The notes beneath the pieces are model-generated. The model did not search any database and had not been told where the DNA came from. It saw nothing but the letters and a program-made list of their open reading frames with translations. From Bacillota bacterium (GTDB lineage: Bacteria > Bacillota > Bacilli > Paenibacillales > NBRC-103111), in contig JAEWIS010000023.1 of the NCBI GenBank assembly GCA_023386955.1, positions 310,001 to 374,000 on the forward strand: a stretch of 64,000 nucleotides of DNA, read 5' to 3'. The position numbers and the translations under genes are program-made. Of this stretch, positions 17,746-24,885 are shown piece by piece; the stretch's first letter is position 1; each line of letters begins with the position of its first letter.

Positions 17746-18228
17746 ATGGAAGATTTTTATAGAATAATAAATGACCAATCCAAAGACATCTATACCAAGG
17801 TTGATGAACGAGTAGATGATTTTTGGAAGTGGTCAAAAACTGTAAAACAAACTTACGAATGGGAAACAAACTACCCCGACTGGTCATTACTAATTACTTT
17901 GGTTTTTACATTAATAGAAACGACGAACTATACTGAATGGGATCAAAAAACCATAAATAACTTGTTATATATAATTGCAAGAGACAATGAGTGTGAAACA
18001 ATAATTGAAAAGCTGACTGAACGAACAAATAATTATTTGTACTTAGCAGAAGAAGCCCTTAAATATTCTGATAATGATACTAGATGGCAATTTGCTCATT
18101 ATCTTATCAAGATTGAAGATAGAGAAACTGATGTAAGAGAATTATTATATAAATTTGCAAACGATTACGTTGAATATGTAAGAAGTAGGGCAATAGAAGC
18201 AATAAAGCTATTTGAAGGTAACTCATGA
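17746..18228 (+). CDS. Cassette 4: helical protein, possibly HEAT-like
   Basis: A 160-residue helical protein. I start it at 17746 (GTGAGGG upstream) because the longer frame begins inside repeat S4. The C-terminal half has repeated helix pairs (YLYLAEEALKYSDNDTRWQF, then VRELLYKFANDYVEYVRSRA), spaced like HEAT repeats, which usually bind proteins or nucleic acid. No catalytic motif. The gene ends 16 bases before S5. Function unknown. Confidence 0.72.
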   Translation: MEDFYRIINDQSKDIYTKVDERVDDFWKWSKTVKQTYEWETNYPDWSLLITLVFTLIETTNYTEWDQKTINNLLYIIARDNECETIIEKLTERTNNYLYLAEEALKYSDNDTRWQFAHYLIKIEDRETDVRELLYKFANDYVEYVRSRAIEAIKLFEGNS

Positions 18229-18244
18229 AGTCGATAACTTCACC

Positions 18245-18399
18245 TAACACCGTATTCACGCGGCGGGCCTGACGGCCCTTGGTCTGCAGAGGATTTTCGT
18301 GGAAGCAGAATCAGCAGACAACCCTGCACTGGCTAAGTCCGTCGGACCCGGGGCTGGCGCCCCTTAAGCCAGTGAGGGTTCGTGAATACGACAACGTTA
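18245..18399 (+). repeat. Cassette recombination site S5
   Basis: Full copy, 155 bp, close to the consensus. Inner stem of the CACTGGCT class; tip hairpins TCCGTCGGA and GGGGCTGGCGCCCC. Left arm CACCTAAC is the exact complement of the start of cassette 4 (GTTAGGTG); the right arm is GTTATGTG. Confidence 0.9.
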
Positions 18400-18457
18400 T
18401 GTGAAATACCATGAAATTCATTCAAAACCATAAAATCTTAAGAAAGAAGGAATCCTT

Positions 18458-18806
18458 ATGAGCCTAAAATTTCTTCTGAATGAGAAACCAACAAAGCTAT
18501 GGAATGATAGAATTTGGAGATGATCTTTTTACTGAAGAAAGATTGGAGTTATGTGACAAGGCTTTGGATAGTTTTATTAATAGATTAGAAACAATTGACC
18601 CTAATAGTGATGTACGAAATGAAGAAATAATGAATTGTGTAGGAGAGATAGTAATTGCTTTTAATGAGCTTAATGATGAGAATGACTATTTTATAGAAAC
18701 TATGGAAAGAGAAGAACTAGCTGAATTTATAGATAAAGCAGCAAAAACAGCAGGTCTAGAGGTACAAGATGGACTTGATATAACTGAAAAGTGGAGAGAT
18801 TGGTAA
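18458..18806 (+). pseudogene. Cassette 5: small acidic protein, apparently frameshifted
   Basis: AGAAAGAAGGAA precedes the ATG at 18458, which reads MSLKFLLNEKPTKLWNDRIW and then hits a stop at 18521. The downstream frame continues well (FGDDLFTEERLELCDKAL to WRDW) but its own first ATG (18480) has no ribosome site. The two halves join naturally near 18515, so a one-base indel is likely. Together they make an acidic protein of about 115 residues of unknown function. A programmed frameshift is possible but I see no slippery run. Confidence 0.6.
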
Positions 18807-18853
18807 GAGACTAGAACTCTTGAATGTATAACAAGGAGCCATGGTACTTCTCA

Positions 18854-19009
18854 TAACACCGTATTCATGCATCGGACCTGAAGGCCCTTGGTGCTGGTAA
18901 CGGCCCGGCAATTTGCCTGGCCGGCTGCCGCACAACCCTGCGAGGCTAAGTCTTCGACCCGGCGCTAACGCGCCTTAAGCCTCTCGGGTTCATGAATACA
19001 ACAACGTTA
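18854..19009 (+). repeat. Cassette recombination site S6 (second stem variant)
   Basis: Full length, 156 bp. Outer arms GTATTCATG and CATGAATAC: both sides carry the same change relative to S5, so pairing is kept. The left inner arm is a different, GC-rich hairpin type (CCCGGC / GCCTGG region), shared with S8 and S9. Inner stem of the CGAGGCT class. Confidence 0.88.
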
Positions 19010-19051
19010 TATGAAAGAACCCTAAGAATTTTTTATTGAAAGGAATTTTTT

Positions 19052-19486
19052 ATGGATGTTTCCATGATTGAGTTTTTAAGAACCGGAAGACTAGGCAATA
19101 TAGCAATATCTGATACATTGGACAAAGTAATATATGATTTAGGTGAACCAGATGATATAAGTATTTCAAGAAAACCAATAATCTATAAATACGGATCCAT
19201 ACAATTTTCATTCAGTAAGAACACTTTAGGGGATGAATTAAGTACAATACATTTTTATTTTTACAACTATTTTATTTGTCCGAGAAAGTTAGATTTTAAA
19301 GGGTGGATGCCCGATAATCAAACTGATTTAACTGATTTTCTCAATTATCTTAATAAAGAACAGATAGAAATTCAAAAAGATACTGAACATACATTTAAAG
19401 ATATACAAACAGGATATAAGACAGATAAGGGAGTTGTAATAATCTTTAACGAAAATAATCAACTGAATTCAATACATTATAGATAA
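19052..19486 (+). CDS. Cassette 6: unrecognised protein
   Basis: A 144-residue protein with GAAAGGA upstream of its ATG. It begins MIEFLRTGRLGNIAISDT after four residues and has an ILGEPDD-like turn, a pattern seen in widespread small orphan proteins that may be immunity proteins; this is only a resemblance. Strand-rich, soluble, no catalytic motif. The end of the gene is 35 bases before S7. Intact and AT-rich. Confidence 0.72.
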   Translation: MDVSMIEFLRTGRLGNIAISDTLDKVIYDLGEPDDISISRKPIIYKYGSIQFSFSKNTLGDELSTIHFYFYNYFICPRKLDFKGWMPDNQTDLTDFLNYLNKEQIEIQKDTEHTFKDIQTGYKTDKGVVIIFNENNQLNSIHYR

Positions 19487-19521
19487 TTTTTGGGTAATAC
19501 GAAGAAGAGGGTTCCTTCATA

Positions 19522-19677
19522 TAACACCGTATTCACGCGGCGGGCCTGCCAGCCCTTGGTCTGCAAGAGGCATTTCGAAGAAGCAAATTCAGCAGACAAT
19601 CCTACACTGGCTAAGTCCATCGGACCCGGGGCTGGCGCCCCTTAAGCCAGTGAGGGTTCGTGAATACAACAACGTTA
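19522..19677 (+). repeat. Cassette recombination site S7
   Basis: Full copy, 156 bp, CACTGGCT class, very close to S5 and S2. Left arm CATATAAC is the exact complement of the start of cassette 6. Right arm begins GTTAGCTG. Confidence 0.9.
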
Positions 19678-19747
19678 GCTGAAATGCCCTAAACCATAAA
19701 ATACCAATAAGTTGAAAAACAATGAACATCTTTTGTTGGGGGGCAAG

Positions 19748-20143
19748 ATGAACACAAATCTTAATTGTAAATGTTGTAATTACCCTGAGAATTTTAAGTA
19801 TGTTTTATTTGAGAATGAAACAGCTGCCTGCGTAGCTGATGACAATAATCTTTTAATAGGGTCATGTTATATAATACCCAAAGCACATAAAGAAACACCA
19901 TTTGATTTAACTGAAAGAGAATGGATAGACACAAAAAAACTAATTGATAAAATTAAAGATTACCTAGACACAAAATATAAACCGGATGGTTATAATCTTG
20001 GTTGGAATATCGGAGAAGTAGGCGGTCAGTTTGTTTTTCATTCTCATTTACATATTGTACCGAGGTATAAGGATGAACCGTTCGCTGGTAAAGGAATAAG
20101 GCATTGGCTAATGCAAGAAGAAAATAGACGAATAAATGTGTAA
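19748..20143 (+). CDS. Cassette 7: HIT-family hydrolase
   Basis: A 131-residue HIT-domain protein. HSHLHIVPRY near residue 100 is the histidine triad that forms the nucleotide-phosphate active site. The N-terminal CKCCNYPE may bind zinc. HIT proteins hydrolyse or transfer nucleotides from substrates such as Ap4A or aminoacyl-adenylates; the exact substrate cannot be told. I start at 19748 because GGGGGG is just upstream and the longer frame starts close to the repeat. It is a typical metabolic cassette gene. Confidence 0.85.
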   Translation: MNTNLNCKCCNYPENFKYVLFENETAACVADDNNLLIGSCYIIPKAHKETPFDLTEREWIDTKKLIDKIKDYLDTKYKPDGYNLGWNIGEVGGQFVFHSHLHIVPRYKDEPFAGKGIRHWLMQEENRRINV

Positions 20144-20207
20144 TTTAATAAACTAACAAAAAAGTATAAGACCATTGAATGTGGTTCGAAGAAGAGGGCA
20201 CATCAGC

Positions 20208-20367
20208 TAACACCGTATTCATGCGGCGGGCTTGACGGTCCTTGGCGCTGGAAGCGGCTCGGCAGTTTGCCTGACCCGACTGCGCGCCTAACCCAGCGAG
20301 CCTAAGTCTTCGTCCCGGCAGCTTGCGCTGCCTTAAGCCTCTCGGTTTCATGAATACAACGACGTTA
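20208..20367 (+). repeat. Cassette recombination site S8
   Basis: 160 bp. Outer arms GTATTCATG / CATGAATAC. Left inner arm of the GC-rich type (CTCGGCAG region). Inner stem CGAGCCT / AGCCTCTCG has a mismatch. Left arm CAGCTAAC is the exact complement of the start of cassette 7. Confidence 0.85.
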
Positions 20368-20576
20368 TACGCAACCCCTCAATGACAATGGAAAGATAAG
20401 TTAGTCGCGAACTCATTCGAATAATTCTGTAACCCCCTTCGAGCTGCGATATTTGAAGATTGAAGAGACATGAAGACCGAACAGATGTTGAAGGCGAAGA
20501 GCCATAGAAGATCGAAGAGACATGAAGACTGAAGAGACACCAAGACCGAAGAGACACCAAGACCGAAGAGACACTT
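20368..20576 (+). other. Cassette 8: gene-free, with a tandem repeat that has replaced the cassette end
   Basis: No plus-strand gene fits in about 200 bases. From about 20456 to 20575 the sequence is built of GAAGA-rich units such as GACCGAAGAGACACCAA repeated in tandem. The expected TAACACC start of S9 is missing; the tandem repeat runs straight into GTATTCATG. Slippage or deletion seems to have destroyed the left end of S9. Confidence 0.65.
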
Positions 20577-20725
20577 GTATTCATGCTGCAGGCCTGACAG
20601 CCCTTGGTGCCGGATGCGGTTCGGCAAACGGCCTGAACCGGCTGCACACAACCCTGCAAGGCTAAATCTTCGACCCGGCGCTGACGAGCCTTAAGCCTCT
20701 CGGGTTCGTTAATGCAACAACTTTA
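20577..20725 (+). repeat. Cassette recombination site S9 (left end lost)
   Basis: Starts at GTATTCATGC without TAACACC. GC-rich left inner hairpin (GGTTCGGCAAACGGCCTGAACC). Right end is degenerate (GTTAATGCAACAACTTTA), so this site may be inactive. Confidence 0.8.
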
Positions 20726-20765
20726 TACGCAACCCCCGAAACCATATTTTATAGGAGGTAATTCT

Positions 20766-21347
20766 ATGAAGCCAACTCTACTTGTTATTGATATCCAACA
20801 CTGGTTTTTTCAAATTCCAAGATTTCAAAGCCCTGAAGGGCAAGAGAAAGTGCAAATTCTTGTAGAAAAAACAAATCAGTTAATTCAATTTTTTAAGGAT
20901 AGTAACTTACCGATTATTCATATTATAACCGTACACAGTGCAGATGGAAGTACGAGAGGTCTCTGGGGGAAACAGAATGACAGTAAGGTCTTAACAGAAG
21001 GTACGATTGATGTAGAAGAATTACCTAATTTACTGAAATATGATACTGATAAGATCGTTATAAAGACTCGAACAAATTCATTTTTACGAACTAAATTAAA
21101 TGATGTGCTTCATGAATTAGAAGCCGACACATTAATCATAACAGGATATTCAACAAATAAATGTGTAGGAATAACCTCAATTGAGGCATGTGAACGGGAC
21201 TTTCAAGTGCTTTTATCTAGCGATGCAATATTAGGACCACAAGAAGATCGTATTAAGGCTATGGAAATAATATTAAGCACATATGGAATAGAACCAAAAA
21301 CGAATGAAGAAATAATTGAAATGATCAATAACAAATTGAAAGTTTAA
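20766..21347 (+). CDS. Cassette 9: isochorismatase-family cysteine hydrolase
   Basis: A 193-residue member of the isochorismatase-like superfamily. The expected triad is present: Asp in LVIDIQ near residue 8, Lys in KIVIKTRTNSF near residue 99, and Cys in STNKCVGIT near residue 132. Members hydrolyse amides or vinyl ethers such as nicotinamide, ureidoacrylate or isochorismate; the substrate is not evident. AGGAGG stands 7 bases before the ATG at 20766; longer frames begin in S9. The gene ends 31 bases before S10. Confidence 0.88.
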   Translation: MKPTLLVIDIQHWFFQIPRFQSPEGQEKVQILVEKTNQLIQFFKDSNLPIIHIITVHSADGSTRGLWGKQNDSKVLTEGTIDVEELPNLLKYDTDKIVIKTRTNSFLRTKLNDVLHELEADTLIITGYSTNKCVGITSIEACERDFQVLLSSDAILGPQEDRIKAMEIILSTYGIEPKTNEEIIEMINNKLKV

Positions 21348-21378
21348 TCATAGAAGCAGTTGAAGCGGGGGCAGCGTA

Positions 21379-21533
21379 TAACACCATATTCACGCGGCGG
21401 GCCTGAAGGCCCCTGGACTGCAGGAGATATTTCGGGGATGCGGATTCAGGCAGATAGCCCTGCACTGGCTAAGTCCGTCGGACACGAACTGGAGCCCCAT
21501 AAGCCAGGAGGGTGCGTGAATATAGCAAGGTTA
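21379..21533 (+). repeat. Cassette recombination site S10
   Basis: 155 bp with several base changes (ACACCATATTCACG; CGTGAATATAGCAAGGTTA). Inner stem CACTGGCT / AGCCAGG is partly broken. Left arm CGTATAAC still matches the GTTATACG-type start of cassette 9 apart from its one changed base. Confidence 0.82.
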
Positions 21534-21588
21534 TCAGAAAGATACGCAAATAATTAAAACAATATAAAGTAGAAGGAGAAGATTGTAC

Positions 21589-21765
21589 ATGGATGCAGAA
21601 TCTGCAGGAGCTTATTTTACATTTTTTCCAATCTTAATTATGCTTTTTAATCTTGCATTAGCTGGAACAGGGATATATTGTTTAATTCTATTTATTAGGT
21701 TAGCACACAGAGGGATCAAGGCACTCGACATATATATTGAAGATAAGACAAATGTAAATAAATAA
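21589..21765 (+). CDS. Cassette 10: small membrane protein
   Basis: A 58-residue protein with one long hydrophobic segment (residues about 10-38, FFPILIMLFNLALAGTGIY and on) followed by LAHRGIKALDIYIE, which would sit on the cytoplasmic face. Similar small membrane proteins are common in Bacillales. AGAAGGAG is 10 bases before the ATG at 21589, which I prefer to a TTG 6 bases earlier. Function unknown. Confidence 0.68.
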   Translation: MDAESAGAYFTFFPILIMLFNLALAGTGIYCLILFIRLAHRGIKALDIYIEDKTNVNK

Positions 21766-21884
21766 TGGGAAAAGACATATATGAAAAATTAATTATACAT
21801 AAATTTGAATGACGCAGTTAGAGAATTAATTAAACACGTTTAGATAGATTTAATCAACATTTTGATGAATGCGTATCCATCCGA

Positions 21885-22020
21885 TAACACCGTAATCACG
21901 CGATTGGCCTTATAGCCCTAGATTTGCAGAAGTTTTAGGAAGCTGAATTACCAGGCAACCCTGCACTGGCTAAGTCCGTCGGTCATAAGCCAGTGAGGCT
22001 TCGTGAATACAACAATGCTA
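21885..22020 (+). repeat. Cassette recombination site S11 (short internal deletion)
   Basis: 136 bp. The outer arms GTAATCACG and CGTGAATAC remain, as does CACTGGCT / AGCCAGTG, but the tip hairpins are deleted (GTCCGTCGGTCATAAG) and the core is GCTA instead of GTTA. Confidence 0.8.
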
Positions 22021-22100
22021 TAAGAATTCCGCCTAGAACCGGAAAAGCCGAGAGCAAATTCTAGGTGCTGTATTCATTCACGGCAAAGAAGGGGAATGGT

Positions 22101-22717
22101 ATGGAGAAATATTGGAATCACAATACTGCTTTCACGATGAATTAGTTGCTGATGTAAAGATACGCGGTGGACGAGTGTTCGACATAGGTTGCGGTGACGG
22201 GTTATTACTCCATCGACTTGCCCCGTTTGCTGAGCAAGTTGTAGGAATTGACCCTCATAAAGAAATCATTTCACGCGCACAAGAGAGACTTGCATCGGTA
22301 TCAAATGTATCTTTAATATACGATGACTTTCTTACAATGCCAATCGGGGAACGCTATGATACTATCACCTGTGTTGCGACTTTGCACCATATGGATGTAA
22401 GAGCTGCGCTGTCAAAAATGCACCAAATACTCGCACCGGGCGGGCGAATTTTGATAATTGGGTTAGCAACGAATAAATCTATTATGGATTATATAATATC
22501 GGGACTTTTATTACTTCCAATCCGTCTTATGGATAGACTTCATGGAGGGATGAAAGGTATAGGTGTGCGAACTGCAGAACCAAAAGATTTTTTAGGTGAG
22601 ATCCGCCAAGTAGCTCACGGAATCCTTCCAGGGGCAATAATCAGACGTCGTTTTTATTACCGGTATTCTTTAGTCTGGAATAAACCAAAGGATGCAAATG
22701 AGAACGGTATAAAATAG
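22101..22717 (+). pseudogene. Cassette 11: SAM-dependent methyltransferase, one-base frameshift near the start
   Basis: Class I methyltransferase. The ATG at 22101 follows AAGGGGAATGG and reads MEKYWNHNTAF, a standard N-terminus for the family, but then hits TAG at 22143. The next frame continues with HDELVADVKI, then FDIGCGDGLLLHRL (SAM-binding motif I) and VATLHHMD. Adding one T in the GCTTTC run would restore a protein of about 205 residues. Translation from the TTG at 22112 is possible but without a ribosome site. So it is either a recent pseudogene or a sequencing slip. Confidence 0.72.
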
Positions 22718-22788
22718 TAGATTTAATTATTAAAGTAAGGGGAATGTTAAAAAAAGGAAGTAATTTCAAAGAAGGCGCTGACTTCTTA

Positions 22789-22848
22789 TAACACCGCATG
22801 GAGCCGCGGGCGACTCCATATGGGAATTCGCGAATGCGAGGAACATTA
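22789..22848 (+). repeat. Cassette recombination site S12, miniature 60-bp form
   Basis: Begins TAACACCGCAT and ends ATGCGAGGAACATTA. The outer stem CGCAT / ATGCG replaces GTATTCACG / CGTGAATAC on both sides, so pairing is conserved. Inside are ATGGAG / CTCCAT and the palindrome ATTCGCGAAT. Its size is that of a short classical attC. Confidence 0.7.
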
Positions 22849-22876
22849 TATGAAAGACTCTTGAAGGGGAATACAT

Positions 22877-23446
22877 ATGATAATCAAAAAGGATCAAATT
22901 ATTTTAAGAGACCTTCAAATCGAGGATATTGATGATTATGAGCGATGGTATAGAACGGATACGGAATGGATGAACTGGGATGCTCCGTGGGAATGTAAAG
23001 ATGGAATAAAGATTGATGAGATGATGACGAATATCAAAAGACGAATTAATCAAGGGATCAATAAATCTCGAAGCAGATTAGAGGTATGCTTGGAATCAGG
23101 AAAACATATCGGATGGGTAACATCATACTTCATCAATGGGGACCCCAAGAAAGTAGCAGTCGGAATAGATATTCCTGAGGTATGTTATAGAAGTCAGGGG
23201 AATGGAAGAATAGCATTAGAATGTTGGATTGACTATTTATTTGCAGAACGCGGCTTATTAAGGCAATATACACAAACATGGTCAGGAAATTTACAAATGA
23301 TGAATTTAGCAAAGAATCTAGGATTTCAGGAAATTGAAAGAAGAATCGACATACGGGAAGTAAGAGGAGACAAATATGATGCAATAACATATGAAATAAC
23401 GAAAGAGAGATTTTTGAATTTCGATAAAGTTAAGTTCTTCATATAG
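22877..23446 (+). CDS. Cassette 12: GNAT-family acetyltransferase
   Basis: A 189-residue GNAT protein. The stretch VGIDIPEVCYRSQGNGRIAL near residue 96 contains the Q/R-x-x-G-x-G/A acetyl-CoA loop (RSQGNG). C-terminal LGFQEIERR is the usual closing strand. The substrate cannot be told; the closest flavour is RimJ/RimL-like. GAAGGGG stands 9-10 bases before the ATG. The gene lies between S12 and S13. Confidence 0.85.
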   Translation: MIIKKDQIILRDLQIEDIDDYERWYRTDTEWMNWDAPWECKDGIKIDEMMTNIKRRINQGINKSRSRLEVCLESGKHIGWVTSYFINGDPKKVAVGIDIPEVCYRSQGNGRIALECWIDYLFAERGLLRQYTQTWSGNLQMMNLAKNLGFQEIERRIDIREVRGDKYDAITYEITKERFLNFDKVKFFI

Positions 23447-23646
23447 TTACCGTATTCACTCGGCGGGCCCCGATGGCACTGAGTATTTGGAATGGCTCGG
23501 AAATTTACCTGGACGAACTGCGAGCACAACCCTGCGAGCATAAGTAGAGGGAGTCAATCATTAGTCACCAGCCTACCAGGCATAGTGACGAAGCCCACCG
23601 ATCTTATCGGATCTTAAGCTACTCATGCTCGCAGAAGTACACGTTG
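23444..23646 (+). repeat. Cassette recombination site S13 (degenerate, long)
   Basis: CCGTATTCACTCGGCGGG marks the left end. A fully different but perfect inner stem, TGCGAGCAT / ATGCTCGCA, and a final ACGTTG mark the right. It is over 200 bp with an enlarged tip. The start of cassette 12 still matches the sequence before it in about 10 of 12 bases. Confidence 0.7.
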
Positions 23647-23736
23647 TTCTCTTGAAAGCACCGTATTTATTTTTCAATATCTTCTTGGATAAATGTTTAA
23701 GGAGTAGGACTACAACTTCAAATGGGGTTCAGGAAT

Positions 23737-23931
23737 ATGAAAATTTATAAACATAAAGTAATTCAAATTATTGGGAGTCTCATCACAGCACTATATGTAC
23801 TGGTGCCGATGGGAATAGTGACATCAAAGAAAATTTATTTTTTTACTACTTTGCCTGGAAGCCTTTTATTATGGTATGGAACTTGGATGGAATATAAAAT
23901 GGAAAAGCATAAAAAAAAGGATAAAAACTAA
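23737..23931 (+). CDS. Small membrane protein
   Basis: A 64-residue protein with two hydrophobic segments (about residues 10-28 and 34-52) and a lysine-rich tail (KMEKHKKKDKN). The frame extends 15 bases further up to an ATG at 23722, so the start is uncertain; I chose MKIYKHKV. No family recognised. It lies downstream of S13, and a faint repeat trace with CCCTTAAGC follows at 23935-24000. Confidence 0.55.
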   Translation: MKIYKHKVIQIIGSLITALYVLVPMGIVTSKKIYFFTTLPGSLLLWYGTWMEYKMEKHKKKDKN

Positions 23932-24028
23932 ATGCAAGGTCCCGAAGACCCCATGAGAAACCAACGCCGTAGGCCCTTAAGCAGAAAACCCCTAAAGATC
24001 ATTGTAAAATAAAAAGGAGAATCACAAT

Positions 24029-24299
24029 ATGAATTATGTACATGATAACGAGATAATATCCTACCAAGTTGAATTAGCAAACCATTGTTGAGTATCCCAC
24101 ATCCTTATTTTTTGAACAAAACGCCAGAATACTTGACGAACGAAAGAGTCATTGTTGGCCTATATATTACAAAACCATAGAAGAATTGGATGCCATATTA
24201 ATAAATGATAAATATACGTACTACATTATATATTCAGCCTATGGACTAAACGGGTGGATTTTAGCAAAAGAAATTGAGATAAAGAAAGGTAAGGAATGA
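24029..24299 (+). pseudogene. Frameshifted small soluble protein
   Basis: AAGGAG precedes the ATG at 24029, which reads MNYVHDNEIISYQVELANH and stops at TGA 24088. Another frame then reads on without a break, EYPTSLFFEQNARILDER to KEIEIKKGKE, to a stop at 24299 that overlaps the start of the next gene by 4 bases. So this was a protein of about 90 residues, broken by a small indel near 24090. Function unknown. It once formed a two-gene cassette with the following membrane protein. Confidence 0.65.
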
Positions 24300-24676
24300 C
24301 ATTGAAAAATTATTATAAACCAACATTAAGCTATGTAGGATTATGTTTGGTCACTATAACAGCTGTAGCGCATCTATGCTTTAAGTTAGCTAGGACTTCA
24401 GATGTTGGATTAAGTATTCTATTATCACTTGTTAATGCACTTTGTTTAGTTTTTACCTTGTTATGGGGCATTATGGGAATATTTGAGCTGGTTAAATTAC
24501 TAAAATTACAAATGAATAATAAAAGGCAATTCAAAAATGGAAGCATGCATAAAGATGATTATATGAATAAATCAAAAAGACTTTATTATTGTTTGTTTAT
24601 AAACGTTAGCTATTTAGTCTTTTTCTTGTGTCAACTAGTATATGTTATTTATAACTTTGATGAAGTAAATGTTTGA
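24296..24676 (+). CDS. Small membrane protein with about three membrane segments
   Basis: A 126-residue protein with hydrophobic segments at about residues 11-29, 38-62 and 95-118, separated by a basic cytoplasmic stretch (KLQMNNKRQFKNG). Its ATG overlaps the stop of the frameshifted gene before it (ATGA), which suggests it depended on translational coupling. No family recognised. Confidence 0.62.
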   Translation: MTLKNYYKPTLSYVGLCLVTITAVAHLCFKLARTSDVGLSILLSLVNALCLVFTLLWGIMGIFELVKLLKLQMNNKRQFKNGSMHKDDYMNKSKRLYYCLFINVSYLVFFLCQLVYVIYNFDEVNV

Positions 24677-24724
24677 TATTTGAAGTTTGATGTCAGGTAT
24701 TAAAAGTGGTCATATTCAGTTTGC

Positions 24725-24767
24725 GCTACATTCACGCGACGGACCTAACGGCTAGTGAATTAACAAC
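24725..24767 (+). repeat. Remnant of a cassette site
   Basis: GCTACATTCACGCGACGGACC and, 10 bases on, TAGTGAATTAACAAC keep both outer arms with the whole middle deleted. Confidence 0.6.
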
Positions 24768-24885
24768 AAAACCGATCTACCTATTCTTGAACAATAATAC
24801 ATAATCCGTAATACTCTAAAAATAGAAACGGTTAAAAAAGATGATAGACCCTAAGGAATATGTAATTTATAACAGGGAGGTAAAA

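Noticed and set aside
20145..20659. Minus-strand frames over S8 and S9
   Set aside because: They are translations of the repeat and of the tandem GA-rich units.
21360..21557. 65-residue plus-strand frame
   Set aside because: It lies within S10 and has no ribosome site.
15368..22020. CRISPR array
   Set aside because: Repeats are about 155 bp and the spacing is hundreds of bases with genes inside. No cas genes are present.
15368..22020. Miniature transposons (MITEs) or insertion sequences scattered between genes
   Set aside because: No target-site duplications, no transposase, all copies in one orientation, exactly one per gene. Arm complementarity across each gene is not expected of MITEs.
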